From the NCBI RefSeq assembly GCF_045063725.1, contig NZ_CP173695.1: a DNA stretch of 64,000 nucleotides. The stretch is one strand, 5' to 3'. The position numbers and the translations under genes were made by a program. Source of the stretch: Sellimonas catena (GTDB taxonomy: Bacteria; Bacillota; Clostridia; Lachnospirales; Lachnospiraceae). Under the pieces are notes generated by a model. The model was not told where the DNA came from. It worked only from the letters and a program-made list of their open reading frames with translations, and searched no databases. Of this stretch, positions 18,004-26,758 are shown piece by piece (position 1 is the first letter of the stretch; each line of letters opens with the position of its first letter).

Positions 18004-20325
18004 ATGAACAAAATAACCAAAGGTGTACTTACCAATATAATTTTAAAATACTACATTTCGGAACTTTCCAAAACACAGTCAAAATTAGCCGAAAAAATTG
18101 GTGTTGATCATTCATCTATTTCTAATTGGCTGAATATAAGAAAAAATGTTGAAGTATCTAATAAAAATTTCAAGAAAATTTTAGCTTTTGTAGAGCAGGA
18201 CTTGAGCATAGAAACTGAAAAAGCACTACTAAATTACACTTTCAATGAACTTATCACTTTAGGATTTGACCAATCGATTTGCAAAACAATTTTAAACAAA
18301 AGCACTAATTTCATTTCTTTTCTAAAAAATTTGATTACAGATTATGAAATAACTGAACCGCAACTTCAACATCATCTTAATATCCATGCGGTTATATCAA
18401 AATTGCGTTCACTTTTTCGACCTTACGAGGATTACATTAAAATCAATGCCCAAAAAATTTTTGAAGAAGCTACTCTTACATCATTTTCGTCGTGGTTATC
18501 CTGTTCAAAAGATCCTCATGATCCAGGATTAGTAACTAAACAAAATTATTTAATATTGAATTTTCCTAATTCTTACCGTGTATGTATAGTTTTGAGTAAT
18601 TATGTAATTAATGATGTTTTGAAGTTCGGAGAATCTGTACAACACCTTAAAGAATATAATAATATACACCTTATAATCTTTTTCACCGATAATGAAGTTT
18701 CTCATAACTTCCAGAAATATCTATTAGAATCGTACAATCTTTTTTTTGAATCAATAACTAAGCAAGATTTAATGCAGACTTCTCTCCAGAATATAAACTA
18801 CAACGATATTGCTCTTTCTCAGCAATCCGTTGAAGCACTTTTTTATGCGCAAGCCGTTTTTGAGAGATTTACAGCTTATTTTGCTGTTATTCGTAATGAA
18901 ATTATCTTTAGAACTTATTCTACTGATCGCCTTAATCCACTTTTAGAAACTTTAATTGACAAAAATGATTTATTAAAAGGTTTTGCCGAAAAAATATTAT
19001 TGAAAGAAATTTTTAAATATTCTTATCTATCCCGTCATGCAATTTACTTTGAACGAAAGTGTTTGTCTACAATCGTCAAAGAGTATCAGTCTGATTTCAA
19101 TAAAAAGTTGGGAACTGTAGTAGAGATATGTTATCCTAACTCGTTTTTGTCAAGTTCAATTTATGAACACTGTGAAAAACTTTTTTTATTTACAAGTTCA
19201 TATCATTCAGTCAAAGTAATGAAAGATTTGAATGAAAAAAATGGCCAAAAAATATTTCCACTCAACATACACATATGCTTATCACATATTCAGCCACAAT
19301 ACATATCAAGTCAATATTACAACGACATTGTAGGAAAAGTGGATCTTGTAATTTTAGGTTTTGGCATGGGAAGTAGTATAGTAAATATTACTGAATTTAT
19401 GAGACATATAAATAGCTGGCTCGCACCAGGTGGTATGGTTTTTATCTCATTTGCCAATTCTGATTCAGTAATTCTTCATAAGCAATTTAATATACAAAAC
19501 TATCTAGAGACTACTCCTATATTCTTTTCCGATTATTGGAAGTATACCTCGAAAGATAATATAAAATTTCTATCTCGGATTAAACGGTATAATTTAGAAG
19601 AAGCAAAAAAAATAATATCTACCTATGCAGATATCACAAATTGTTACACCTATCCTTTCTTATCTTCTTTAAGTGATATATCGCGAGAAGAAAATTGGTT
19701 ACTTGATGAAGTTCGTGAAATTGATAAGAAATATGCTTTAGAAGGGCGTAGTCGCCACGGACATTATATTATTGTAATAGGACATAAGAATTTACAAAAT
19801 TTGAAAATGCCTCTTTCTGATTCCTTAGAATTCCGTATTAAAGAACTTATCCTATCTTTTCTGAAGAAACACAATATAGAATTTTATTCTATCTCCCATC
19901 CTGTTGCGATTGATACTAAAAATTTATTTAGAATATTAATCAATGAAGGAGAAGATGTAAATCAGTTTGACTTATTGAAAACTGTTCTACTACAGAAGCG
20001 TGATGGTTCAATAATATATGTCATTACTTCAAGAGAACAAAATATAACCTATAATAATAAGTTGAAGCTTTTGTCCGAAAAGAATGTTACTAATTCTTAT
20101 GGCATGGGTAGTATATCACCTTTGGTAATGATTCCAGAAATAACAAAGTTTACAAATATGCCAAGCAAATGCTTTTTTTATGGTCCTGAATCATTAACCA
20201 AAGAATTCGTTATAATGAGTTCAGGAATAAGCACTGAATCACTCAAAATACGACGTTCCATCTTAATTGATTTGTTAAAGTCAATAGGTGTAAAATCCCT
20301 TCCTAAAAATACAATGATACAATAG
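18004..20325 (+). CDS. HTH / methyltransferase-like / YbaK-like multidomain protein, unknown function
   Basis: A 773-residue protein of very AT-rich DNA. Residues about 15-65 form a helix-turn-helix (TQSKLAEKIGVDHSSISNWL). A central part (about 150-260) has an alpha-beta pattern I cannot place. Residues about 370-590 look like a Rossmann methyltransferase with a degenerate first motif (GTVVEICYPNS) but clear later strands (VDLVILGFGMGSS, LAPGGMVFISF). Residues about 610-765 resemble the YbaK/EbsC aminoacyl-tRNA deacylase fold (FYSISHP; VTNSYGMGSISPLVM; ESLKIRRSILIDLLKSIGV). The AATAT-rich start has an AAAGGAA site. It is a single-gene unit with its own promoter and terminator. The combination suggests a tRNA- or stress-linked sensor, but this is inference. 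Confidence 0.6.
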   Translation: MNKITKGVLTNIILKYYISELSKTQSKLAEKIGVDHSSISNWLNIRKNVEVSNKNFKKILAFVEQDLSIETEKALLNYTFNELITLGFDQSICKTILNKSTNFISFLKNLITDYEITEPQLQHHLNIHAVISKLRSLFRPYEDYIKINAQKIFEEATLTSFSSWLSCSKDPHDPGLVTKQNYLILNFPNSYRVCIVLSNYVINDVLKFGESVQHLKEYNNIHLIIFFTDNEVSHNFQKYLLESYNLFFESITKQDLMQTSLQNINYNDIALSQQSVEALFYAQAVFERFTAYFAVIRNEIIFRTYSTDRLNPLLETLIDKNDLLKGFAEKILLKEIFKYSYLSRHAIYFERKCLSTIVKEYQSDFNKKLGTVVEICYPNSFLSSSIYEHCEKLFLFTSSYHSVKVMKDLNEKNGQKIFPLNIHICLSHIQPQYISSQYYNDIVGKVDLVILGFGMGSSIVNITEFMRHINSWLAPGGMVFISFANSDSVILHKQFNIQNYLETTPIFFSDYWKYTSKDNIKFLSRIKRYNLEEAKKIISTYADITNCYTYPFLSSLSDISREENWLLDEVREIDKKYALEGRSRHGHYIIVIGHKNLQNLKMPLSDSLEFRIKELILSFLKKHNIEFYSISHPVAIDTKNLFRILINEGEDVNQFDLLKTVLLQKRDGSIIYVITSREQNITYNNKLKLLSEKNVTNSYGMGSISPLVMIPEITKFTNMPSKCFFYGPESLTKEFVIMSSGISTESLKIRRSILIDLLKSIGVKSLPKNTMIQ

Positions 20326-20332
20326 TTAGCAA

Positions 20333-20367
20333 GCTCCTTCACTCAACAATACGAGTGAGGGAGTTTT
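20333..20367 (+). terminator. Terminator of the HTH/YbaK gene
   Basis: GCTCCTTCACTC pairs with GAGTGAGGGAG and is followed by TTTTTC, 8 bp after the stop codon. Confidence 0.85.
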
Positions 20368-20391
20368 TCATTTAGTATAATCGGCACAAAA

Positions 20392-20455
20392 TTGACACAG
20401 TTCTGCGATTGCAGGGTAAATTTACCCATGCTACAATAGGTATTGCTTATAGTTT
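20392..20455 (+). promoter_or_regulatory. Conjugation-block promoter region, copy 1
   Basis: Contains TTGACA, the shared block GCGATTGnnnGGTAAATTT-ACCC and an extended -10 (TGCTACAAT, TACAAT at 20,432-20,437) followed by AGGTATTG. About 50 of these bases recur at 58,051-58,107 ahead of the second conjugation block. Confidence 0.7.
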
Positions 20456-20464
20456 TCTTTTTAC

Positions 20465-20489
20465 AGCACCCTCGGCGGTGCTTTTTTTG
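20465..20489 (+). terminator. Leader terminator between promoter and first conjugation gene
   Basis: AGCACC-CTCGGC-GGTGCT followed by TTTTTTT, only about 25-30 bases after the expected transcription start. Genes begin at 20,607, so read-through or antitermination would be needed. Confidence 0.8.
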
Positions 20490-20510
20490 TACCCATAAAC
20501 CAACGCTGAC

Positions 20511-20573
20511 TGCTGTACGTACAGCCTACGTATATAATAAGTAGATATTTCTACGTATACTCTACGTACAGCA
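20511..20573. repeat. Cluster of four TACGTA palindromes in an outer inverted repeat
   Basis: TACGTA occurs at 20,516, 20,527, 20,552 and 20,563; the outer pair is extended to TGCTGTACGTA / TACGTACAGCA. The cluster sits in the 5' leader of the first conjugation block, between the terminator and the first gene. It looks like a protein-binding array (regulator or transfer origin). Confidence 0.65.
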
Positions 20574-20606
20574 CACGCACATTCTACTGAACGGAGGAAA
20601 TCCGGC

Positions 20607-21131
20607 ATGAAAACAAGAGATCAGATATACCACAGGGAAGGAGAAAAGCTCCTGCGCTTCCTGACCACCTACCATGCCCTCAAGTATGAGCAGGTAATGA
20701 AGATGTTTGGTAACCAGGACTCCATCAAGTCGCTGATCACCAGCTTGGTCAAGCAGGGAAGGATTTATCATGATAAGGAAGCCGGCCTGTTATGTGACAG
20801 CCCGGAGGCTGCCAAAAACCCGGATCGAGGCACGATTGCTGCCTTCTGGGTTTTACTGGATTTTGAAAAGCCCATCGTATTCCATACCAGCGGGGATTTT
20901 CCTGTTAAACTTCACTTCTTTTCAGAGAATGAGGAATATGAAATCCTCTATGTGCCGCTGGAACAGGAAATTTTGGTGGATCATGTGATGAAGTCCATTC
21001 CCCGCCACGATGTGTTGCGTCTTGTGGTGCTGGAAAATATCCAGCAGGCGGCGAAACTCTCGATTGAAGGGGTGCTTGCTTTCTGTGTCGTGGATGACTC
21101 CGGCTCTGTCAGCTACTACGGAAGGAGGTAA
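20607..21131 (+). CDS. DUF5697-like conjugative element protein
   Basis: A 174-residue protein beginning MKTRDQIYHREGEKLLRFL with a winged-helix-like N-terminal part (YEQVMKMFGNQDSIKSLITSLVKQGRIYH) followed by an alpha-beta domain (about 75-170). It resembles DUF5697 proteins that lie near coupling-protein genes in Lachnospiraceae elements. The ATG has a GGAGG site. It is the first gene of the first conjugation block and is followed within 10 bp by the DUF6100-like gene. Probably regulatory; not demonstrated. Confidence 0.55.
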   Translation: MKTRDQIYHREGEKLLRFLTTYHALKYEQVMKMFGNQDSIKSLITSLVKQGRIYHDKEAGLLCDSPEAAKNPDRGTIAAFWVLLDFEKPIVFHTSGDFPVKLHFFSENEEYEILYVPLEQEILVDHVMKSIPRHDVLRLVVLENIQQAAKLSIEGVLAFCVVDDSGSVSYYGRR

Positions 21132-21137
21132 TACACC

Positions 21138-21806
21138 ATTTCAAACCAGAAAATACTCTATGAACGGCTTGCGAAGCTGGAAGGAGAGATCCAGAAACTC
21201 AACAACACCGTTTTTGCCCTGAAAACCACTGATATTCGTACATATCCGGAAAACTACGGGGATCTGAGTATAAACGCTGCGCTGCGTGCTGAGCGGATCG
21301 CCTGCCAGATGCGGAACCTGGTCTGTCTGGCCGCCCCGGAAAAACGGAGCGGATACTTAAAAGAAGCGGCAGATGCCCAAGGGATTGAGATCTGCCAGGA
21401 CGAAGATCTTATTTCCATTACGCTTCCGGGTCTGCTTCCCAAAAGAAAGCAGCACGTCAACGCTGCCTTTCTCCATGAGCCGCTAAACTATGCGCTGCAG
21501 AACTACCTGACGGTCCATTCCCTTCCCCTGTACCGGGAATGTGTGGTCTGCTTCAGCCAGATCTATGACCGGAACGGCCCATTTGACCGGGTACGTGATT
21601 ACGATAACCTGGAGTTCAAACAGCTTCTGGACACGATTGCCACCTATATCATGGTGGATGACAGCGGGCTTTACTGCGACTCCTACCACACCACGGAGCT
21701 GGGAGATACGGATCATACTGTCATCTATGTGATGGGAAAATCCCGGTTTCCCCAATGGCTGAAAGGACGAAAAAACGAGATTGAAACCATATCGGAAATT
21801 TCATGA
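21138..21806 (+). CDS. DUF6100-like conjugative element protein with ATT start
   Basis: The open frame of 222 codons begins at an ATT (21,138-21,140) nine bases after GGAGG; there is no ATG, GTG or TTG in frame near that site. The N-terminus is a coiled coil (YERLAKLEGEIQKLNNTVFAL). The rest (SITLPGLLPKRKQ; YRECVVCFSQIYDR; RVRDYDNLEFKQLLDTIA; YHTTELGDTDHTVIYVM) matches what I recall of DUF6100. The first ATG lies 57 codons inside the conserved region. Its role in conjugation is unknown. Confidence 0.6.
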   Translation: MSNQKILYERLAKLEGEIQKLNNTVFALKTTDIRTYPENYGDLSINAALRAERIACQMRNLVCLAAPEKRSGYLKEAADAQGIEICQDEDLISITLPGLLPKRKQHVNAAFLHEPLNYALQNYLTVHSLPLYRECVVCFSQIYDRNGPFDRVRDYDNLEFKQLLDTIATYIMVDDSGLYCDSYHTTELGDTDHTVIYVMGKSRFPQWLKGRKNEIETISEIS

Positions 21807-21847
21807 TTTTTCCGTCATTTTATCCGACATTGGTAAAACATCCTTTG

Positions 21848-21873
21848 AAAGCAGGAAATCCCTGCTTTTTTTG
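21848..21873 (+). terminator. Internal terminator in the first conjugation block
   Basis: AAAGCAGG and CCTGCTTT form an 8-bp stem followed by TTTTTTG, 40 bp after the DUF6100-like gene. Partial termination would lower expression of the downstream genes. Confidence 0.8.
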
Positions 21874-21947
21874 TTTGCCGGGAAGCACAACTTTTTACCC
21901 AAGTACAGACTTACATGGGTAACTACCGGAAGGAGGGGTGACTGATT

Positions 21948-23054
21948 TTGTATCCTTCTACCTCCCAGAAATACAGGCTCCTGGAAATGGTCGCTCTTTG
22001 CGGGGAATTTCCTGCTGACCAGCTTACCCGTCTGATCCCGAGCGCATCTTATGGAGAAAAGCTCATTACAGAGCTAAAGGCACAAAAACTATTGCGGACT
22101 CACTATCGGGATCATTTACGGGGCTACCGCCTGACCGGACGGGCCAAACAGATGCTCCTTGCTCAAAATCCGGAGCGTTTCCGTGACTTCCTCTCCGGGA
22201 ATAGCGAAACCAATCAGGTCCGAAGCGAAGTAACCCGTCGGCTGCGTCTGTACCAGAAAGCAGAAACCTATCTGACTCTCCTAAGCGCCGGCATCCCGTT
22301 CTTTGCTGACCAGAAACCGGATATTTTCAGGGAAGGCCGCGAAGCCGGGATCCTTTCTATGGGGAACCTGCCACTTTTTTACTCATCACGGGAGTTTAAG
22401 CACATCGGTCCAGAGGCAACCAAGATCAGAAATTCCCGGAGCATGGGTGTGCTGCTTGCTCCCCACTGTGCCTATGCACTGTATAACACCGGCGACCATG
22501 TACTCAAGTGGGAATACCGGACAGAGGTACGGCTGAACGCCTTCCTGCAGCATTACCTGCAGGACTTTCCCTATACGGGACACCCGAAAGTCCGGGCGAT
22601 CCTGACTGGGAAGGACATGGACACCGCATATCAGCTCCTGACCAGCACCGGCGGGTACAAAAAGAGTCTGTTTGTAGCGGATACATCCTATGAACATTTT
22701 CACTACCTTCCCAATACACCGGAAGGTGAGACACTATTAAAACTGCTGGTCCGGCCACGGCTCATGAAACAACTTGACCAGTTACTATTATCCGATTTAG
22801 GTTCCCGGCAGTCAGACCTTCCCATCGACCATGACGGGGTGGACGCTTCCGAGAGCCCTGCGGTTCTTGCATATGATTTTGACTTGCACCGAATTAACCG
22901 ATTCAATACCGGGCTGAATGTATACGGCAGAAAGGGGGTGATGATCTGCTTTGATTTCCAAATCCCCTGTTTGAAACGATATCTGACCGCCGACATTCGG
23001 TTCTCCAGTATTGACCTCTCTAAGTTTAGAAAGGGGTTTTTGCATGAACCGTAA
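21948..23054 (+). CDS. Winged-helix replication-relaxation-like protein
   Basis: A 368-residue protein. The N-terminal 80 residues form a winged helix (YRLLEMVALCGEFPADQLTRLIPSASYGEKLITELKAQKLL) like the replication-relaxation family of element proteins. The rest is an alpha-beta domain with no motif I recognise. The start is a TTG at 21,948 after GGAGGGG. It overlaps the start of the VirD4 gene by 11 bp, so translation is coupled to the coupling protein. It probably helps present DNA for transfer. Confidence 0.55.
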   Translation: MYPSTSQKYRLLEMVALCGEFPADQLTRLIPSASYGEKLITELKAQKLLRTHYRDHLRGYRLTGRAKQMLLAQNPERFRDFLSGNSETNQVRSEVTRRLRLYQKAETYLTLLSAGIPFFADQKPDIFREGREAGILSMGNLPLFYSSREFKHIGPEATKIRNSRSMGVLLAPHCAYALYNTGDHVLKWEYRTEVRLNAFLQHYLQDFPYTGHPKVRAILTGKDMDTAYQLLTSTGGYKKSLFVADTSYEHFHYLPNTPEGETLLKLLVRPRLMKQLDQLLLSDLGSRQSDLPIDHDGVDASESPAVLAYDFDLHRINRFNTGLNVYGRKGVMICFDFQIPCLKRYLTADIRFSSIDLSKFRKGFLHEP

Positions 23055-25065
23055 ATGGTGGAAGCTCATTTATCTGCTTCCCATCAGCCTCTGCACCTTA
23101 TATGCAGGCGGCTATATCGCTCAGTTTATCCGAAACTATCGCATCTGGACTGCCGCCGGTAACACGCCGGGCAATGGCAGTTCCCCACCGATGCCATCCC
23201 CGCATCCGGCAGCCTGTTTCCAGGCAGTCACTGATTTTCCGTATAACCTGTACGGGATCGGGATCTGCCTTGTGGTATTTGGGCTGCTGATCTTCCTGCT
23301 CATGCGGATGGGCTATGACCGCAACGGCGAAGTCCCAGACCGGGAACGGAACCTGAACTACTCGACCAAAGGCACCTACGGCACCTCCGGTTTCATGACG
23401 CCGGAGGAAATGCATAAAGTCCTGGAGCTGACCTCTGATGTAAAGAAGAGCAAAGGCACCATCTTAGGCAAGCTGAATGGCAAGGCTGTCTGCCTGCCCT
23501 ACCACACCTATATGAATCGGAATGTGGCAGTCTACGGCTCCAGCGGCTCCATGAAGAGCCGTGCCTATGTCCGAAATGCCATTTTCCAGAGTGTTGCCCG
23601 TGGGATTGACGGGCCGGGAGAAAGCCTGATCATCACTGATCCGAAATCCGAACTGTATGAAAGTATGTCCGTGTATCTGGAGAAGGAAGGCTATACTGTC
23701 AAATGCTTCAACCTGGTCAACCCGGAAAACTCCGACAGCTGGAACTGTCTCATGGAGATCAACGGTTCTGAGACGATGGCTCAGGTCTTTGCCGATGTCA
23801 TCATCCAGAATACCGGCTCTGCCAAAGGGGATCACTTCTGGGATAATGCGGAAATGAACTTGTTAAAAGCCCTGGTTCTGTACGTGGATCAGGGTTTTCC
23901 GCCGGAAGCCAAAAATATCGGGCAGGTGTACAAGCTGCTGACTATGAGTTCCGAGAGAGAACTGAACAGCCTGTTTGACCTGCTTCCGGTATCCCATCCG
24001 GCAAAAGTACCTTACTGCATCTATAAGCAGGCCAGCGACACGGTGCGCTCCGGTGTCATCATCGGATTAGGTGCCAGGCTGCAGGTGTTCCAGAACAAAC
24101 TGATCCGGCAGATCACCTCCTATGACGAGATCGACCTAACGCTGCCGGGCAAGCAGAAATGTGCGTATTTCTGTATCACCTCAGACCAGGACAGCACCTT
24201 TGATTTCCTCTCCTCCCTGTTCATGACTTTTATCTTTATCAAGCTGGTCCGTTTTGCGGACAAAGAGGGCGTGGACGGGAAGCTGCCGGTTCCGGTACAT
24301 ATCCTGGCGGATGAGCTTGCCAATACCGGCGCTATTTTGGAGTTGAACAAAAAAATTTCCGTTATCCGGAGTCGAAACTTAAGCATTTCCTGTATTTTCC
24401 AGAATCTGCCACAGATGCAGAACCGGTATCCGCTGAACCAATGGCAGGAAATTATCGGGAATTGTGACAGCCAGTTATTCTTAGGCTGTACCGATGAAGT
24501 GACCGCCACCTTTATTTCCAACCGGTCCGGGGATGTGACGGTTGGAGTCAGCAGCGAAGCCAAACAGCTCAATTCCTGGCGGGTGTCGGATTACACACCG
24601 GAGTACCGGCAGACCAGATCCATTGGGAAACGCAAACTCCTGACACCGGATGAAATCCAGCGGCTGCCATTAAATAAGGCACTCATCATCCTGCGGGGCC
24701 AGAAGATCCTGGAAGTGGAGAAATACGATTATACGCTCCACCCGGATTCCAAAAAGCTGATTCCAAGAAAAGCGGCAGACCACGTTCCCCAGTGGCGGGC
24801 GAAAGCCGAGCAGGAAGAATACGACTACACACCGACTCTTGCTGAAAATTTAAAGAAAAAGCCCCGGCCCGGCCGCAGCGGTATGTGTCAAGTAATCGTT
24901 GGCACTTTTTCTTCTTTTTTTGATATCAGTTTATTTCTTTTATTTTCAGACAATTCAGCTCGGACTTTATCTGATCATTTTATGTTTCTTTTTAACAGAA
25001 TGCTCTTGCAAGGGCTTTCCTCGATGCTGTCCGCATTGCGTCCAATAGCGGCATATGATGCGTAA
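23044..25065 (+). CDS. VirD4/TraG-type coupling ATPase, C-terminus replaced by IS-derived residues
   Basis: The start is the ATG at 23,044 with AAAGGGG. Two N-terminal membrane helices (about 4-24 and 65-85) anchor the protein. The ATPase domain has Walker A (GSSGSMKSRAYVRN, about residue 165), the TraG motif DPKSELYE, and Walker B (VHILADELANTGAI). It links relaxase-bound DNA to the mating channel. ISLre2 copy 2 is inserted at 24,880, near the natural C-terminus: 612 native residues are kept and about 61 IS-encoded residues are added before a stop at 25,065. The natural tail lies at 26,575-26,738. The motor is complete, so function may survive. Confidence 0.88.
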   Translation: MNRKWWKLIYLLPISLCTLYAGGYIAQFIRNYRIWTAAGNTPGNGSSPPMPSPHPAACFQAVTDFPYNLYGIGICLVVFGLLIFLLMRMGYDRNGEVPDRERNLNYSTKGTYGTSGFMTPEEMHKVLELTSDVKKSKGTILGKLNGKAVCLPYHTYMNRNVAVYGSSGSMKSRAYVRNAIFQSVARGIDGPGESLIITDPKSELYESMSVYLEKEGYTVKCFNLVNPENSDSWNCLMEINGSETMAQVFADVIIQNTGSAKGDHFWDNAEMNLLKALVLYVDQGFPPEAKNIGQVYKLLTMSSERELNSLFDLLPVSHPAKVPYCIYKQASDTVRSGVIIGLGARLQVFQNKLIRQITSYDEIDLTLPGKQKCAYFCITSDQDSTFDFLSSLFMTFIFIKLVRFADKEGVDGKLPVPVHILADELANTGAILELNKKISVIRSRNLSISCIFQNLPQMQNRYPLNQWQEIIGNCDSQLFLGCTDEVTATFISNRSGDVTVGVSSEAKQLNSWRVSDYTPEYRQTRSIGKRKLLTPDEIQRLPLNKALIILRGQKILEVEKYDYTLHPDSKKLIPRKAADHVPQWRAKAEQEEYDYTPTLAENLKKKPRPGRSGMCQVIVGTFSSFFDISLFLLFSDNSARTLSDHFMFLFNRMLLQGLSSMLSALRPIAAYDA

Positions 25066-26565
25066 TCGTCTCTACATATGGATTCCCTTTTCCATCCTTC
25101 TTTGGCGCTCTCGCCGCGCTCAGCGTTTTGACGATTTCTTCCATCTGCATGGTGAATATTTCTCCATCCGTATACCGTTCAATTGTATCGATCAGTTCCC
25201 TGTTCTCTTTCCGGTACAGGGCTTTCGCCATGTTATTCGCCCCATGCACGGACCATCTCATCCTCCGGTGCTTCATCCGCATGGTGATCGCCGTACAGTT
25301 CTGGTTCTCCTGCACTCCCATATTCTTATACACGATCCCCTCCGGTGCTTCAGGCAGCTCAATCCCTCTTTCCCGATACGGGATCAATCCCTCCCGGTTA
25401 TTCCCCAGATACTTGTATAGTTCCCTTGCATTCCTGCTCCCTTTTTCTTTCGGATCATCACTCTCTATGCTGTCGGCATAGACCTGGATATATTCCAGCA
25501 TTTCATCTACTTTCTTCTGCTCCAGAAGTTCTTTGATCTGTTCCTGGGCTTCTGTATCCCGGATCTTCTTTTTGATCTCCTTATAGATGTGGAACCGGTC
25601 CAGCTGGAAGAGGGCTTCCGGGTCATAGATCTCTTTAATCCAGCTTCCTCCATCTCCGTTTAGAATCCGCCGGCCAATCTCATCTGCATCGTAAATCTTT
25701 TCGATCAGCGCCTCCCGTTTTTGATGGAACCGGCTGCTTTTTTCCATTCCGGCCAACATCTTCTTATTCACCAGGCGGCTTCTTTTCGGACTGTCTTTGT
25801 CCCATCCTTCATACATCGTGAAAACCTTCATCTCCTGTTTTGGCGCCTTCTTATGTCCGGAATCCTGCATCCTTAGCCATACGCCATCCATTTCTTCGAA
25901 AAGGATCCCGACTGCCTTTTCTCCTTCTGCCTGGTCTGCTTCCATCTGCTTTACCGCGTAGTCCTCTTCTTCGCTGATTCGTTCCCCCAGCTCCTGAATC
26001 AGGTTCCAGACACCTCCATGGCTGATCGTCTGTCCGCAGGTATCACTGATCACTTCTGCGCTGACACGATATGGGGATTCCGTTACAGTCAGTGCAATCT
26101 TTTCTGCAAGATTGGTAGAGATCAGCCCGATCTTCTCCATCTGCATCGCCTGATCCAGAAGGTAAATATGGGCAATCCTTCCGTCCTCCTGTTCTGTCCG
26201 GTAGACTCTTCGGGAATAGGTTACTTCCCCATATACGGTTTTGATCGAAGTTTCCCGTTTCCCTTTGTCTCTGTATAACTTTTTGTCTCTTTCTTTCGCC
26301 AGTTCATCATCGTAGTTTTCCAGAATGACCTGGGTGATCATCCTGCCCAACTCACAGACATACGCAAAAACTTTCTGCTCCAGGGTCTTGAAAGATACCA
26401 GCTTTTCCTCTACAATAGATTTCATCATACAGTCTCCTTTACGTGTTTTATTTTGCAACTAACATCATAAAGAAAAACTGTATGATTGGGAAGTAGGGAT
26501 TTTCTCTGCTTCCCTTTTTATTTAGGAAAAATTCCTATTTTTGCCAATAATAATTATACACTAAC
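24881..26565 (-). mobile_element. ISLre2-family IS, copy 2, intact
   Basis: A 1,685-bp element whose ends are the same imperfect inverted repeats as copy 1. GCCGCAGCG is duplicated on both sides (24,872-24,880 and 26,566-26,574). It is inserted in the coupling-protein gene in the opposite direction. Its sequence lets the junctions of the element inside copy 1 be read to the base. Confidence 0.95.
24992..26428 (-). CDS. ISLre2-family transposase (UPF0236)
   Basis: About 478 residues from the ATG at 26,426-26,428, which has a GGAG site. It carries the UPF0236/ISLre2 hallmarks: an N-terminal helical part with TVYGEVTYSRRVYR, an acidic core (VGILFEEMDGVWLRMQ; ILNGDGGSWIKEIYDPEALFQLDRFHIYKEI) holding the presumed catalytic D and E residues, and a C-terminal region (MRWSVHGANNMAKAL). 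Intact and likely active. Confidence 0.95.
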   Translation of the reverse strand: MMKSIVEEKLVSFKTLEQKVFAYVCELGRMITQVILENYDDELAKERDKKLYRDKGKRETSIKTVYGEVTYSRRVYRTEQEDGRIAHIYLLDQAMQMEKIGLISTNLAEKIALTVTESPYRVSAEVISDTCGQTISHGGVWNLIQELGERISEEEDYAVKQMEADQAEGEKAVGILFEEMDGVWLRMQDSGHKKAPKQEMKVFTMYEGWDKDSPKRSRLVNKKMLAGMEKSSRFHQKREALIEKIYDADEIGRRILNGDGGSWIKEIYDPEALFQLDRFHIYKEIKKKIRDTEAQEQIKELLEQKKVDEMLEYIQVYADSIESDDPKEKGSRNARELYKYLGNNREGLIPYRERGIELPEAPEGIVYKNMGVQENQNCTAITMRMKHRRMRWSVHGANNMAKALYRKENRELIDTIERYTDGEIFTMQMEEIVKTLSAARAPKKDGKGNPYVETITHHMPLLDAMRTASRKALARAFC

Positions 26566-26574
26566 GCCGCAGCG

Positions 26575-26738
26575 GCAGACGCCCTGCCTTTCCCTCGCAG
26601 GAGAAACCGCTTCGCCGTGAACCGGACAAGCACGCTTACCCTTCCGGACATCCGGAAGAATTTAGTGACCTGCCGGAAGAATTTCCGGATTTTCCAGAGG
26701 AGATTGTTCCGCTGGATAAAGATTCCATTATGTCTTGA
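26575..26738 (+). pseudogene. Detached C-terminal tail of the coupling ATPase
   Basis: Joining 24,880 to 26,575 restores the frame (KPRPGRS then GRRPAFPSQEKPLRREPDK) and runs to the TGA at 26,736-26,738. The tail is acidic and proline-rich (EEFSDLPEEFPDFPEE), a layout typical of substrate-binding tails of coupling proteins. It is no longer translated with the motor. Confidence 0.85.
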
Positions 26739-26758
26739 TTTTTGAAAGGAGGCAGCTT

